Program-made: the position numbers and the translations under genes
Shown: positions 41,620-48,726 of the stretch, piece after piece
Position numbering within the stretch: the stretch's first letter is position 1
How the letters are laid out: every line of letters begins with the position of its first letter
NCBI GenBank assembly: GCA_947581755.1
Contig: CANPVN010000004.1
Span: 24,966 to 88,965, forward strand
Direction: 5' to 3'
DNA: 64,000 bases
Origin: an uncultured Clostridia bacterium
GTDB lineage: Bacteria; Bacillota; Clostridia; Christensenellales; Pumilibacteraceae
The notes under the pieces: model-generated
What the model was told of the DNA's origin: nothing
Seen by the model: the letters and a program-made list of their open reading frames with translations, nothing else
Databases searched by the model: none

Positions 41620-42935
41620 AATTCGGGAAAAGAATAATTATAATAAATTCTCTTATAATAGCCTTGCTCACCGCCGTCATAATGATCGCCATGGCGATAG
41701 CGAACAGAACGGTATTCCGCGCCAATATCCGCAATACTTTGGTGGATACCGTCAGCGCGCGCGCCGCGATACTTTCCGCTTCCGACGGCATAGTGCCCGA
41801 CAATTTCGATTACGACGTCGGCGGGGTGTATTTGAGTATATATCTTTCGGACGGCTCCTTAAAGAACGGCTCCTTTCCCGCCGAACTCGAATTACCCATA
41901 AACAAGGGCGTTATAACCACAGTCAATATAGAGGGCGACGAGTATTATGTCTATGACTTTGCGGTGTCGTTGGAAGGGAGAGACGATATTTATCTCCGCG
42001 GCATAGTCTCGTCGTCTTACGGCACGGGATTTATAGCGACGCTTACCGTGACGATAATGGCGGGATTGCTCGCGATAGGCGGTATACTTATCAACATTCT
42101 GTCGGTGCGAAAAGCCGTGCAACCCATAGACAAAATGAGAAGAGAGGTAAACGACATTACCGAGACTCGGGATATTTCCAAGCGATTGACTTTGGTGCCC
42201 GCCGACGACGAATTAAATCGCCTTGCCGAGGATTACAATTATATGCTCGACAGTCTCGAAGCAATGTTCCGCAATCAAGAGCGTTTCACTTCCGACGTGG
42301 CGCATGAACTGAGAACGCCGCTTACCGTCATATTATCTGAAAGCGAATACGCTCTCGACGAGACTTCGGATACCGACGAAAAGAACGCTTCGTTGGAGAC
42401 TATCGTAAGGCAGTCCAAACGCTTGAAAGCGATCACCGACAGCCTTTTGGAGTTTACGAGATACGCCAATAAATTGAGTATAGAACTCAAACCCGTAAAT
42501 ATTTCCGCCGTCACCGAAGAGTTTATCGACGACTTTGCCTTTCCTCAAAAGGTAAAATGCCATATCGACATAGAAAAGGATATTACCGTCTCCGCCGACG
42601 TCACGCTGTTCGAGAGAGTGCTGCAAAATCTTTTGGATAATGCCGTCAAATACGGGAAAGAGGACGGCAATATAACCGTCGTACTCAAAAACGAGAACGA
42701 CAAAATCACACTCACCGTAAGCGACGACGGAATGGGAATGAGCGAGGAGACGCTTGCCCACGTCTATGACAGATTTTATCAAGCCGACCCTTCACGGTCG
42801 AATAAATCGGGATTGGGACTCGGATTGAGTTTGGTCAAAGAAATAATAAGACTTTTCGGCGCGCGGATAGAAATAAAATCGACATTGGGTAAGGGGACTT
42901 CCGTAATTTTGAACTTTTCCGCAGCGGCAGCGTGA
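41616..42935 (+). CDS. Sensor histidine kinase
   Basis: 439 residues. The ATG at 41616 overlaps the regulator stop codon; a longer frame starting at 41472 would lie inside that gene and is rejected. Membrane helix 1 is at ~7-29, followed by an extracytoplasmic sensor of ~115 residues, helix 2 (ATLTVTIMAGLLAIGGILI) and a HAMP-like linker. HisKA has phospho-acceptor His230 in DVAHELRTPL. The ATPase domain has NLLDNAVKYG, DDGMGMS and GLGLGLSLV. The last codons and the stop lie in a dispersed intergenic repeat. Confidence 0.95.
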   Translation: MKFGKRIIIINSLIIALLTAVIMIAMAIANRTVFRANIRNTLVDTVSARAAILSASDGIVPDNFDYDVGGVYLSIYLSDGSLKNGSFPAELELPINKGVITTVNIEGDEYYVYDFAVSLEGRDDIYLRGIVSSSYGTGFIATLTVTIMAGLLAIGGILINILSVRKAVQPIDKMRREVNDITETRDISKRLTLVPADDELNRLAEDYNYMLDSLEAMFRNQERFTSDVAHELRTPLTVILSESEYALDETSDTDEKNASLETIVRQSKRLKAITDSLLEFTRYANKLSIELKPVNISAVTEEFIDDFAFPQKVKCHIDIEKDITVSADVTLFERVLQNLLDNAVKYGKEDGNITVVLKNENDKITLTVSDDGMGMSEETLAHVYDRFYQADPSRSNKSGLGLGLSLVKEIIRLFGARIEIKSTLGKGTSVILNFSAAAA

Positions 42936-42985
42936 CGCCGGTGGCGAGCCTCCATCCCCACAGTCGCGGTGGCGAGCCGCCACAC
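42916..42985. repeat. GC-rich dispersed repeat overlapping the kinase stop codon
   Basis: TTTCCGCAGCGGCAGCGTGACGC starts inside the kinase gene and continues as GGTGGCGAGCC. The same core (GGCAGCGTGACGC, then GGTGGCGAGCC) recurs at 46742-46767 and in shorter form at 46819. GTGGC/GCCAC hairpins follow. Confidence 0.8.
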
Positions 42986-43076
42986 CCACAGTCGCGTCGA
43001 AGGTTGTTTTTAACAACAGCGTGGTTTCCGCGGGCGGGGATTGTTACGCGCACCACCCTCGGTTCCCGCACCCCCC

Positions 43077-43164
43077 TTGGCTCCCTTTGTTTGAAATGCG
43101 TAGCGTTTTAAATAAGGGGAGCTGTCGCCGCTTTGCGGCGACTGAGGGGATTATAAATAATCCA
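43077..43164. repeat. REP-like palindromic element
   Basis: GGCTCCCTT (43079-43087) pairs with AAGGGGAGC (43114-43122). GTCGCCGC (43124-43131) pairs with GCGGCGAC (43135-43142). GGATTAT/ATAATCC closes the right end. A copy in the other orientation lies at 46977-47040. Palindromes of this AAGGGGAGC / GACTGAGGGGA kind are common between genes in gut Clostridia. The rest of the 284-base gap (42936-43219) holds no gene that I can support. Confidence 0.75.
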
Positions 43165-43169
43165 ACCAT

Positions 43170-43201
43170 AAAAAAAGGCTTTCCGTATCAAGGAAAGCCT
43201 T
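43170..43201 (-). terminator. Leftward terminator of the spore coat pair
   Basis: AAGGCTTTCC (43175-43184) and GGAAAGCCTT (43192-43201) form a perfect 10-bp stem. A T run follows on the minus strand. Confidence 0.9.
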
Positions 43202-43219
43202 AAAGGAAGTTATCGTCCT

Positions 43220-43657
43220 TTATCTTTTCATAGTGGCTTCGTAGCCGCCGAATTTCTTTTTCGCTTGAGTGAGCTTGCTTGCGGGAGCGGTATCGGTGGG
43301 ATACATACCTCTTTGATTCATATAGGTGAAGGCGTCGAATTGGTCCTCGGCGCATTCCGAAAGGTGCGTATCTATAAGCGAGCGAAGTTTTTCGTTGTCG
43401 GTTTCGCAAAGCGCGGTGCCGTACAACTTGATGAGAGCCTTGTGCGAGCCGAGGACGTCGGAGATTATCTCCTTATCGCTCAATTTGCACATATCTTGGG
43501 CAAATTCGGTGGAGTCGTCGCTCTTTCTTCCTCTTTGAGAAGAGGTTCTGCAATTTTTGCTCTTTGCGTTTGAGGACGCGCCTTCCCACATATTCGCCTT
43601 GTTGCGCATAGACGCGCTGCCGCTTGACGTAGTTGAGTTAGATCTTTTCGTAGGCAT
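43220..43657 (-). CDS. Spore coat protein, CotF family
   Basis: 145 residues. A polar Ser/Asn/Lys-rich N-terminus (1-50) is followed by a coat-F helical-bundle domain (about 55-140) with LSDKEIISDVLGSHKALIKL and a C-terminal MNQRGMYP motif typical of this family. GGAGG stands upstream of the ATG. The protein should be built into the spore coat, which argues that the organism can sporulate. It is co-transcribed with the 61-residue protein to its right. Confidence 0.85.
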   Translation of the reverse strand: MPTKRSNSTTSSGSASMRNKANMWEGASSNAKSKNCRTSSQRGRKSDDSTEFAQDMCKLSDKEIISDVLGSHKALIKLYGTALCETDNEKLRSLIDTHLSECAEDQFDAFTYMNQRGMYPTDTAPASKLTQAKKKFGGYEATMKR

Positions 43658-43673
43658 AAACGTTTAACCTCCT

Positions 43674-43859
43674 TTACTGCTGCGCGTTGAGGTAACTCAG
43701 GAGTTCCTCAAAGCGAATGCGGTGATTGTTTGCGTACGTGCCGAGTTTTTCTTTCAGCACGGGGTCCGAACATTCCGAGACATAATTGCAGCATTTGCGA
43801 TAAGCAAGGTTTTCGCTGTCCAAAAGCTCGGAAATTTCGGTAAGATTTTTGCTTGTCAT
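43674..43859 (-). CDS. Small spore-coat-associated helical protein
   Basis: 61 residues, all helical, with LLDSENLAYRKCCNYVSEC and a final RFEELLSYL. Small partners of this kind commonly precede CotF-like genes in Clostridia and resemble the first half of the coat F bundle. CGGAGG is upstream. It is the first gene of a two-gene leftward unit; 16 bases separate it from the CotF gene. Confidence 0.7.
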   Translation of the reverse strand: MTSKNLTEISELLDSENLAYRKCCNYVSECSDPVLKEKLGTYANNHRIRFEELLSYLNAQQ

Positions 43860-43902
43860 AAAAAATTTACCTCCGATTTTATTTCAATACGAGTATTAGC
43901 AT

Positions 43903-43931
43903 TTGCAAAATTTTTATTCATATAGTATAAT
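43903..43931 (+). promoter_or_regulatory. Promoter of recX placing transcription start at the ATG
   Basis: TTGCAA (43903-43908), 17 bases, TATAAT (43926-43931); the recX ATG is at 43938, only 6 bases on, and there is no ribosome-binding site. A minus-strand TATACT (43929-43924) overlaps it and could serve the coat genes. Confidence 0.65.
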
Positions 43932-43937
43932 CAAAGC

Positions 43938-44564
43938 ATGGGCATTATTACGGCGGTCGAACCGCAACAAAAAAACAAAAACCGAGTCAGCGTCTTTATA
44001 GACGGAGAGTTTGCTTGCGGATTGTCGCTGTTCACAGCCGCGAAGTTCGGACTCAAAGCGGGAAAAGAGATTTGCTCCGAGTTGCTTTCGAGCGCAATCA
44101 AAGACAGCGAGACGGGAGTCTGTTTCGATATCGCGTGCCGTCTTTTGGGTTCGCGCCGAAAGAGCGAAAAGGAAATCGAAAAATATCTTCTCGGCAAGGG
44201 TTTCGATCCCGAAGTCGTAGGCGTTGCGGTAGAGCGGCTCAAAGAATATCATTATATCGACGATATTGCCTTTGTAAAGGACTATATCGCAACTTACGGA
44301 AAGAAGTACGGTGTAAAAAAACTTCGCTTCGAGTTGAAAAACAAGGGGCTTGACGAAGAGATCGTTGACGACGCGCTCTCTTCTTTCGACGGCGCGACGG
44401 AAGCCGCTTGCAAGGCGGCGCAAAAGTATCGGCGTACGCATAAAACCGCCGATAAAAACAAAATGTATACGTATTTGCTTTCCAAGGGGTTTGGCTCCGA
44501 GGAGATAAGAGAGGCTGTAAATTCGATTGATTGGGAGGAAAATTCCGATGATTACAATACCTAA
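43938..44564 (+). CDS. recX: Recombination regulator RecX
   Basis: 208 residues of three-helix repeats. RVSVFIDGEFACGL is followed by ACRLLGSRRKSEKEIEKYLL and a tandem of YIDDIAFVKDYI / KKLRFELKNKGLDEEIVDDAL, the pattern of RecX. RecX binds RecA and controls its filaments. recA itself is not in the window. The mRNA seems leaderless. The gene overlaps the next start by 17 bases. Confidence 0.88.
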   Translation: MGIITAVEPQQKNKNRVSVFIDGEFACGLSLFTAAKFGLKAGKEICSELLSSAIKDSETGVCFDIACRLLGSRRKSEKEIEKYLLGKGFDPEVVGVAVERLKEYHYIDDIAFVKDYIATYGKKYGVKKLRFELKNKGLDEEIVDDALSSFDGATEAACKAAQKYRRTHKTADKNKMYTYLLSKGFGSEEIREAVNSIDWEENSDDYNT

Positions 44565-45543
44565 GGGAGTAAGGATAGGTCATGCTCATAACGAGCATAC
44601 GGGAGTTACCGTCATCTTGTGCGAGGACGGTTGCGTTTGCGGAGTGGATTGCAGAGGCGGCGCGCCGGGGACGCGAGAGACCGATCTGTTGCATAACGAA
44701 AAGATGATGAATATCGTCAATGCCGTTGTGCTTTCGGGCGGCAGCGCTTACGGACTCGAGAGCGCTTGCGGAGTCATGCGTTATTTGCAGCAACACAATA
44801 AGGGATACGCAATGGGTTCCAAGGTCGTACCCATCGTTCCCGCCGCCGTCATTTACGATTTGAACGGAGAGGGCTATGACTATCCCGACATCGAGATGGG
44901 CAAAAAGGCTTGCGAGAACGCCACCGACAAACCCGAGTTCGGCAACGTAGGCGTGGGAAGAGGAGCAACCGTCGGCAAGATAAGGGGACTCCGAAATTGC
45001 GACAAAGGCGGCATAGGCGCGGCAACCGTCGTTATAAACGGAGTTACCGTGACGGCGGTCGTTGCGGTGAACGCTTTCGGCGACGTCATCGACCACGAGA
45101 CGGGAAAGATATTGGCGGGAGCGCACGACAGAAGCGGCGCTTTTCTCGATACGGAAAAGACTATATTGGACGGAAAGTTGCTGAGATTGTTCCTCGGAAC
45201 GAACACGACGATAGGCTGTATCATAACCGACGCAAAACTCGACAAAGTACACGCCAATAAACTTGCGAGCATAGGTCACAACGGATACGCAAGGAGCATT
45301 CGTCCCGTACACACCGATTACGACGGAGACACTCTGTTTGCGATAGCCACAGGCAAAAAGCGAGTGCTGAATTTCGCCATGCTCGGAGTGGGCGCGGTAA
45401 AAGCCGTCAGTCTTGCGATAGAGAATGCCGTTTCGACAAAGATAACGGAACACAAGGTCGATGATTCCGATCTCGATCTCGGGGACGAGATAGACGAAGC
45501 CATAGACAACGCCATAGAAGCGTTCTGCGACGGAAGAAGATAA
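44548..45543 (+). CDS. P1-family (S58, DmpA-like) aminopeptidase
   Basis: 331 residues from the ATG at 44548, which has GGGAGGAA 7 bases upstream; an earlier TTG at 44527 lacks such a site. N-terminal VRIGHAHNEHTGVTV and GAPGTRETDLL are family hallmarks. VVLSGGSAYGLE and GKVRGL-like GKIRGL follow. The self-cleavage/nucleophile region is GTNTTIGCIITDA, with cleavage expected before a Thr/Ser. RPVHTDYDGDT closes the site. Family members are N-terminal-nucleophile peptidases that release N-terminal or beta-amino acids. Confidence 0.85.
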   Translation: MITIPKGVRIGHAHNEHTGVTVILCEDGCVCGVDCRGGAPGTRETDLLHNEKMMNIVNAVVLSGGSAYGLESACGVMRYLQQHNKGYAMGSKVVPIVPAAVIYDLNGEGYDYPDIEMGKKACENATDKPEFGNVGVGRGATVGKIRGLRNCDKGGIGAATVVINGVTVTAVVAVNAFGDVIDHETGKILAGAHDRSGAFLDTEKTILDGKLLRLFLGTNTTIGCIITDAKLDKVHANKLASIGHNGYARSIRPVHTDYDGDTLFAIATGKKRVLNFAMLGVGAVKAVSLAIENAVSTKITEHKVDDSDLDLGDEIDEAIDNAIEAFCDGRR

Positions 45544-45545
45544 AC

Positions 45546-46730
45546 GTGACGGGAATAGATTTGGTAAAAATTTCGAGGATCGCGCTTGCCGCAAAACGGG
45601 GAGCCTTTTTGCAAAGGGCTTTCACCGACAAAGAGCGGGCATACTACTTGGAAAAGGGCGAGAAAATCGAGACTTTGGCGGGAATGTATGCCGCCAAGGA
45701 AGCCGTAGTCAAGGCGTTGGGAACGGGGTTTAAGAGTATTCGCCCCGACGATATAGAGATAATCCATGACGGAAACGGCGCGCCGCGGGCTGTCTTGAGT
45801 CAAATAGCGGCGCAAAAAACGGGCGTAAGCAAAATGGAAGTGAGTATCACTCACGAGGGCGATTTCGCTTTCGCCGTTGCGGGACCCGAGTGCGAAAAAA
45901 TAACGAAGTCGGCAAGAGAAGAGTTGCGATATGCCGCGACCTGTTGTAATGAACCCGAACTTTGGCAAAGGCAACTTATAAGCCACAAGGGAGATTACGG
46001 CAGAATTTACGTGATAGGCGGCAGCGCGGAAATGACGGGCGCGCCTTTGATGTGCGTCCTTGCCGCATTAAAAGCGGGCGCGGGACTCGTAACTTTGTGC
46101 GTCCCTCGTTCATTGGCGGCGGTATATCAACAAAAAACTCTGCAAAATACTTTGCTGTTTATGCCCGATAACGAAGGGAAAATAATTTTCGACTCCGCCG
46201 TTCTCGATGAGATATGCTCCCGCGCCGACGCGGTAGTTATCGGGATGGGTATGGGAAAAAATGCAGAAGCGGGGAAAATAATAGAATATCTCATGCAAAA
46301 AGATATTACGCTGATAGTTGACGCGGACGGACTCAACGCCATGGCTGCCGATATAGACCGCTTTGCTGTTCCTCATGCTTGCCGATTGATTCTGACTCCG
46401 CATATAGGCGAGTTTTTGCGTCTGCAACCCGACTCCGATTTTCTTTCGCTTGCAAGGCGGCTGTCTTGCGTCGTAATGAAAAAATCCGCGGTCACCGAGA
46501 TAACCGACGGCTATAAGACGACGGCGACGGCTTACGGAACACCGACTCTCTCCAAGGGCGGCAGCGGGGATATTTTGGCGGGCATAACCGCGGCGATGAC
46601 GGCAAGACTCGAACCGTTCGAGGCTTGTATCAAGGCAAGTTATATCCTCGGCAGAGCGGCAAAAACCGCCGAAGAAACTTTGGGCGAGAACTCTCCGACC
46701 GCCGAAGATATATTGAAGAATATCCAATAA
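45546..46730 (+). CDS. Holo-ACP synthase fused to ADP-dependent NAD(P)HX dehydratase
   Basis: 394 residues, starting at GTG 2 bases after the previous stop. Residues 1-118 are AcpS: GIDLVKISR with the Mg-binding Asp5, YAAKEAVVKALGTG with Glu52, and SITHEGDFAFA. AcpS moves 4'-phosphopantetheine from CoA to acyl carrier protein. Residues ~125-394 are a YjeF C-terminal/NnrD domain with YVIGGSAEMTGAP, LTPHIGEFLRL and KGGSGDILAGI. NnrD repairs hydrated NAD(P)H. The two genes are often neighbours in Bacillota; here they share one chain. The epimerase half (NnrE) is absent from the fusion and the window. Confidence 0.9.
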   Translation: MTGIDLVKISRIALAAKRGAFLQRAFTDKERAYYLEKGEKIETLAGMYAAKEAVVKALGTGFKSIRPDDIEIIHDGNGAPRAVLSQIAAQKTGVSKMEVSITHEGDFAFAVAGPECEKITKSAREELRYAATCCNEPELWQRQLISHKGDYGRIYVIGGSAEMTGAPLMCVLAALKAGAGLVTLCVPRSLAAVYQQKTLQNTLLFMPDNEGKIIFDSAVLDEICSRADAVVIGMGMGKNAEAGKIIEYLMQKDITLIVDADGLNAMAADIDRFAVPHACRLILTPHIGEFLRLQPDSDFLSLARRLSCVVMKKSAVTEITDGYKTTATAYGTPTLSKGGSGDILAGITAAMTARLEPFEACIKASYILGRAAKTAEETLGENSPTAEDILKNIQ

Positions 46731-46735
46731 AAGCA

Positions 46736-46947
46736 GCGGTGGGCAGCGTGACGCTGGTGGCGAGCCGCCACTGCCACAGTTCACGATTTACTTGATTACT
46801 AATTCCAATATTATTTCCGCGGCAGCGTGACGCTGCACCCCAAGTTCACGAGATAGGTGATTGCTAATTCCAACTTTATTTCCGCGGCAGCGCGGCGCTG
46901 CACCCAAAGTCACGAGATAGGTGATTGCTAATTCAAAGTTGATTTCC
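46736..46947. repeat. Three tandem copies of a ~65-base GC/AT mosaic repeat
   Basis: Units at 46736-46818 (83 bases, with an insertion), 46819-46883 (65) and 46884-46947 (64). Each has GCGGCAGCG-GC-GCTG, then TTCACGA or TCACGA, GATTGCTAATTC and TTTCC. The first unit shares its GGCAGCGTGACGC...GGTGGCGAGCC part with the repeat at 42916. Confidence 0.85.
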
Positions 46948-46976
46948 GCGTTCGTGGGATTTGTGCGAATAATTAA

Positions 46977-47110
46977 TCCCCTCAGTCTGCTACGCAGACA
47001 GCTCCCCTTAGCGGCAAAAGCCGCCAAAGGGAGCCAAGGCATAAGGTTGGATTTTTCTCCCGAAGGGGCTTCCCTTAGTAAGGGAAGCTGTTGCCAATCA
47101 ATCTAACCTT
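46977..47110. repeat. REP-like palindromic elements, inverse copy of 43077
   Basis: GTCTGC/GCAGAC (46985-46999), CTCCCCTT with AAGGGAG and GCGGC/GCCGC form nested palindromes at 46977-47040. A second hairpin GCTTCCCTT/AAGGGAAGC lies at 47068-47088. Confidence 0.75.
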
Positions 47111-47111
47111 T

Positions 47112-47162
47112 TTTACCTCGTCAAAAAGTTCATCTTTTTGACGAAAGAGGAGCAATCGTCCG
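47112..47162. repeat. 51-base direct repeat, copy 1
   Basis: Starts TTTACCTCGTCAAAAAG, contains the hairpin CGTCAAAAAG/CTTTTTGACG, and ends GGAGCAATCGTCCG. Copy 2 at 47257-47307 differs at only a few positions. Confidence 0.85.
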
Positions 47163-47256
47163 CAAAAGGAGCCTTTCGCCGCTTGTCGGTGAAAGCGATA
47201 TAAAAGGACGCATTGCGACGAGACTGAAGGGATTGTTATAATAATCCGACCTTATT

Positions 47257-47307
47257 TTTACCTCGTCAAAAAGTTCACCTTTTTGACGAAAAAGGAGCAA
47301 TCGTCCG
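47257..47307. repeat. 51-base direct repeat, copy 2
   Basis: Same unit as 47112-47162, 145 bases on. The DNA between contains an imperfect palindrome and a GGATT/AATCC end like that at 43149. No gene is supported anywhere in 46731-47330. Confidence 0.85.
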
Positions 47308-47330
47308 AAAATATTTTTATTGAAAGAAAT

Positions 47331-47810
47331 TTATTTTATATAATTCAGTATTACGGAGAAACGTTCCGTCAATGTGTCCAAAGGGACGGCGTTGTTTGCG
47401 GGGCTTGTCGAGGGAAGATAGACGGAATCTTTTCCCGTAAATTTTTTATAATAGAGCGTCGCCGTTTTGCCGAGGGTAAAAACTTGTTTTATGTCGGCGG
47501 CGGCGAAAATTTTCGAATAGTCGTTGGGAGATGCGTTTTTTATCGCGCTGTCCGCGGCTCCCGTTATTTCGCAACTTGCTATGACGTCCCATAACGCGAT
47601 ACGGTTATCGAGAAGCATTTGCTTTTTCTGTTCAACTGTTTGGGGCAAGGGGCGGTTGAGTATAGTCGAGAGGACTTTCCAAAAGCGGTTTTGAGGATGG
47701 GCGTAAAAGAAAGCCGCCTCGCGCGATTTGGGCGAGGGCATGGAGCCGAGCAACAAAACTTTGCTTTGCGCGTCGAAAACGGGCGGGATATTGTGAATTA
47801 CTTTTTGCAT
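47331..47810 (-). CDS. DNA-deoxyinosine glycosylase-like uracil-DNA-glycosylase-superfamily protein
   Basis: 159 residues. LLLGSMPSPKSREAAFFYAH (about 19-38) followed by PQNRFWKVL is the hallmark of the family-6 (hypoxanthine-DNA glycosylase) branch. ALWDVIASCEITGAADSAIK and the C-terminal LPSTSPAN follow. It should excise deaminated bases such as hypoxanthine. It lies 20 bases downstream of dnaI in a leftward dnaD-dnaI operon, an interesting repair/replication coupling. Confidence 0.85.
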   Translation of the reverse strand: MQKVIHNIPPVFDAQSKVLLLGSMPSPKSREAAFFYAHPQNRFWKVLSTILNRPLPQTVEQKKQMLLDNRIALWDVIASCEITGAADSAIKNASPNDYSKIFAAADIKQVFTLGKTATLYYKKFTGKDSVYLPSTSPANNAVPLDTLTERFSVILNYIK

Positions 47811-47830
47811 AAGAATTTGTACTTCTTACT

Positions 47831-48709
47831 CTAAATTTTTCTCAGGTCGTAACCCTTTAAGACTTTTGCGTAGCAGACGTTTTTATCGAACAGTCGGCTT
47901 ACGGTCTTTGCGCCGTAGCGTTCCTCGAGGGCTTTCATATCGAGATTGGTGGTGACAAGCGTGGCTTTCCCTTTAAGATTTCTTTCGTTTATAACGATAT
48001 AGAGATATTCTTTGGTCACGTTGCGCAACATACTCTCGGAGCCGAGGTCGTCTATTATCAAAACATCGCTGTCGAGAATGGGTTCAAGATAGCCCTCTTT
48101 GGTGTCGTCGAAGGTGGTGTGATAGGCGGTGAGACGTTTATTGAAACCGTATGCGGTGAGGAACATGAGAGAGCAGCGGAGCGCGAGTTCCTTTGCTATG
48201 CACCCCATAAGGAAAGTTTTGCCCGTGCCCGAGCCGCCCATAAGCACGATATTTTTGATATTCGTGTCGGGGAATTTATCGCAAAAGACGCGCATGTGTT
48301 CATAAGTGCGTTTTAACTCTTCGGGAGCGCCTTCCAAGCCGTCTTTGAAATCATTGAGAGGCAACTCGATATTATCGGATTGAGAAACGGCGAGTTTTAT
48401 CGCGCAATCGCAGATTTTTCCGTTTGCGATACCCGTATCTTTGCATTTTTCGCAGGAGTAGGGCGGAAAGAACTCCTCGAGACTTCCGTAATGTTGCTTG
48501 AGGTATTGCAGAATTTTATCATCTGTTTCCTTTATTCGAGCCGCGGTATCTTCTCCGTGAGCGGCGCGCAGTATCAAGTCTCGTTTATCGAGTTCCATAG
48601 AATATAGTTCGGGGTCGCGTTCGAGAGCTTTTTCGTATTTCAGATCCGCTCTTACAAGGCTTGCTTCGCGAGCCATACGAATTTCCGCAATCGCTTGTCT
48701 GTAATTCAT
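47831..48709 (-). CDS. dnaI: Primosomal helicase-loader ATPase, DnaI/DnaC type
   Basis: 292 residues. An N-terminal helical region is followed by a four-Cys zinc site (Cys86, Cys89, Cys100, Cys102) and an AAA+ domain with Walker A GGSGTGKT (158-165), Walker B VLIIDDLGSE, and a final RLFDKNVC arginine-finger region. It loads the replicative helicase with DnaD. Although the chain could be mistaken for an IstB-like transposition ATPase, the zinc site and the dnaD neighbour favour a loader. Confidence 0.88.
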   Translation of the reverse strand: MNYRQAIAEIRMAREASLVRADLKYEKALERDPELYSMELDKRDLILRAAHGEDTAARIKETDDKILQYLKQHYGSLEEFFPPYSCEKCKDTGIANGKICDCAIKLAVSQSDNIELPLNDFKDGLEGAPEELKRTYEHMRVFCDKFPDTNIKNIVLMGGSGTGKTFLMGCIAKELALRCSLMFLTAYGFNKRLTAYHTTFDDTKEGYLEPILDSDVLIIDDLGSESMLRNVTKEYLYIVINERNLKGKATLVTTNLDMKALEERYGAKTVSRLFDKNVCYAKVLKGYDLRKI

Positions 48710-48726
48710 GATTTTTTTCTCCTTGA

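Noticed and set aside
44239..45594. 451-codon minus-strand frame over recX and the P1 peptidase gene
   Set aside because: Both plus-strand genes are recognised families; the minus frame has no RBS or motif and results from codon bias.
46736..46947. Possible CRISPR array
   Set aside because: Units are 64-83 bases and repeated along their whole length, with no unique spacers and no cas genes nearby.
47831..48709. IstB-like transposition helper ATPase
   Set aside because: No transposase, no terminal inverted repeats, and a DnaD-type gene directly upstream; the four-Cys zinc site fits a helicase loader.
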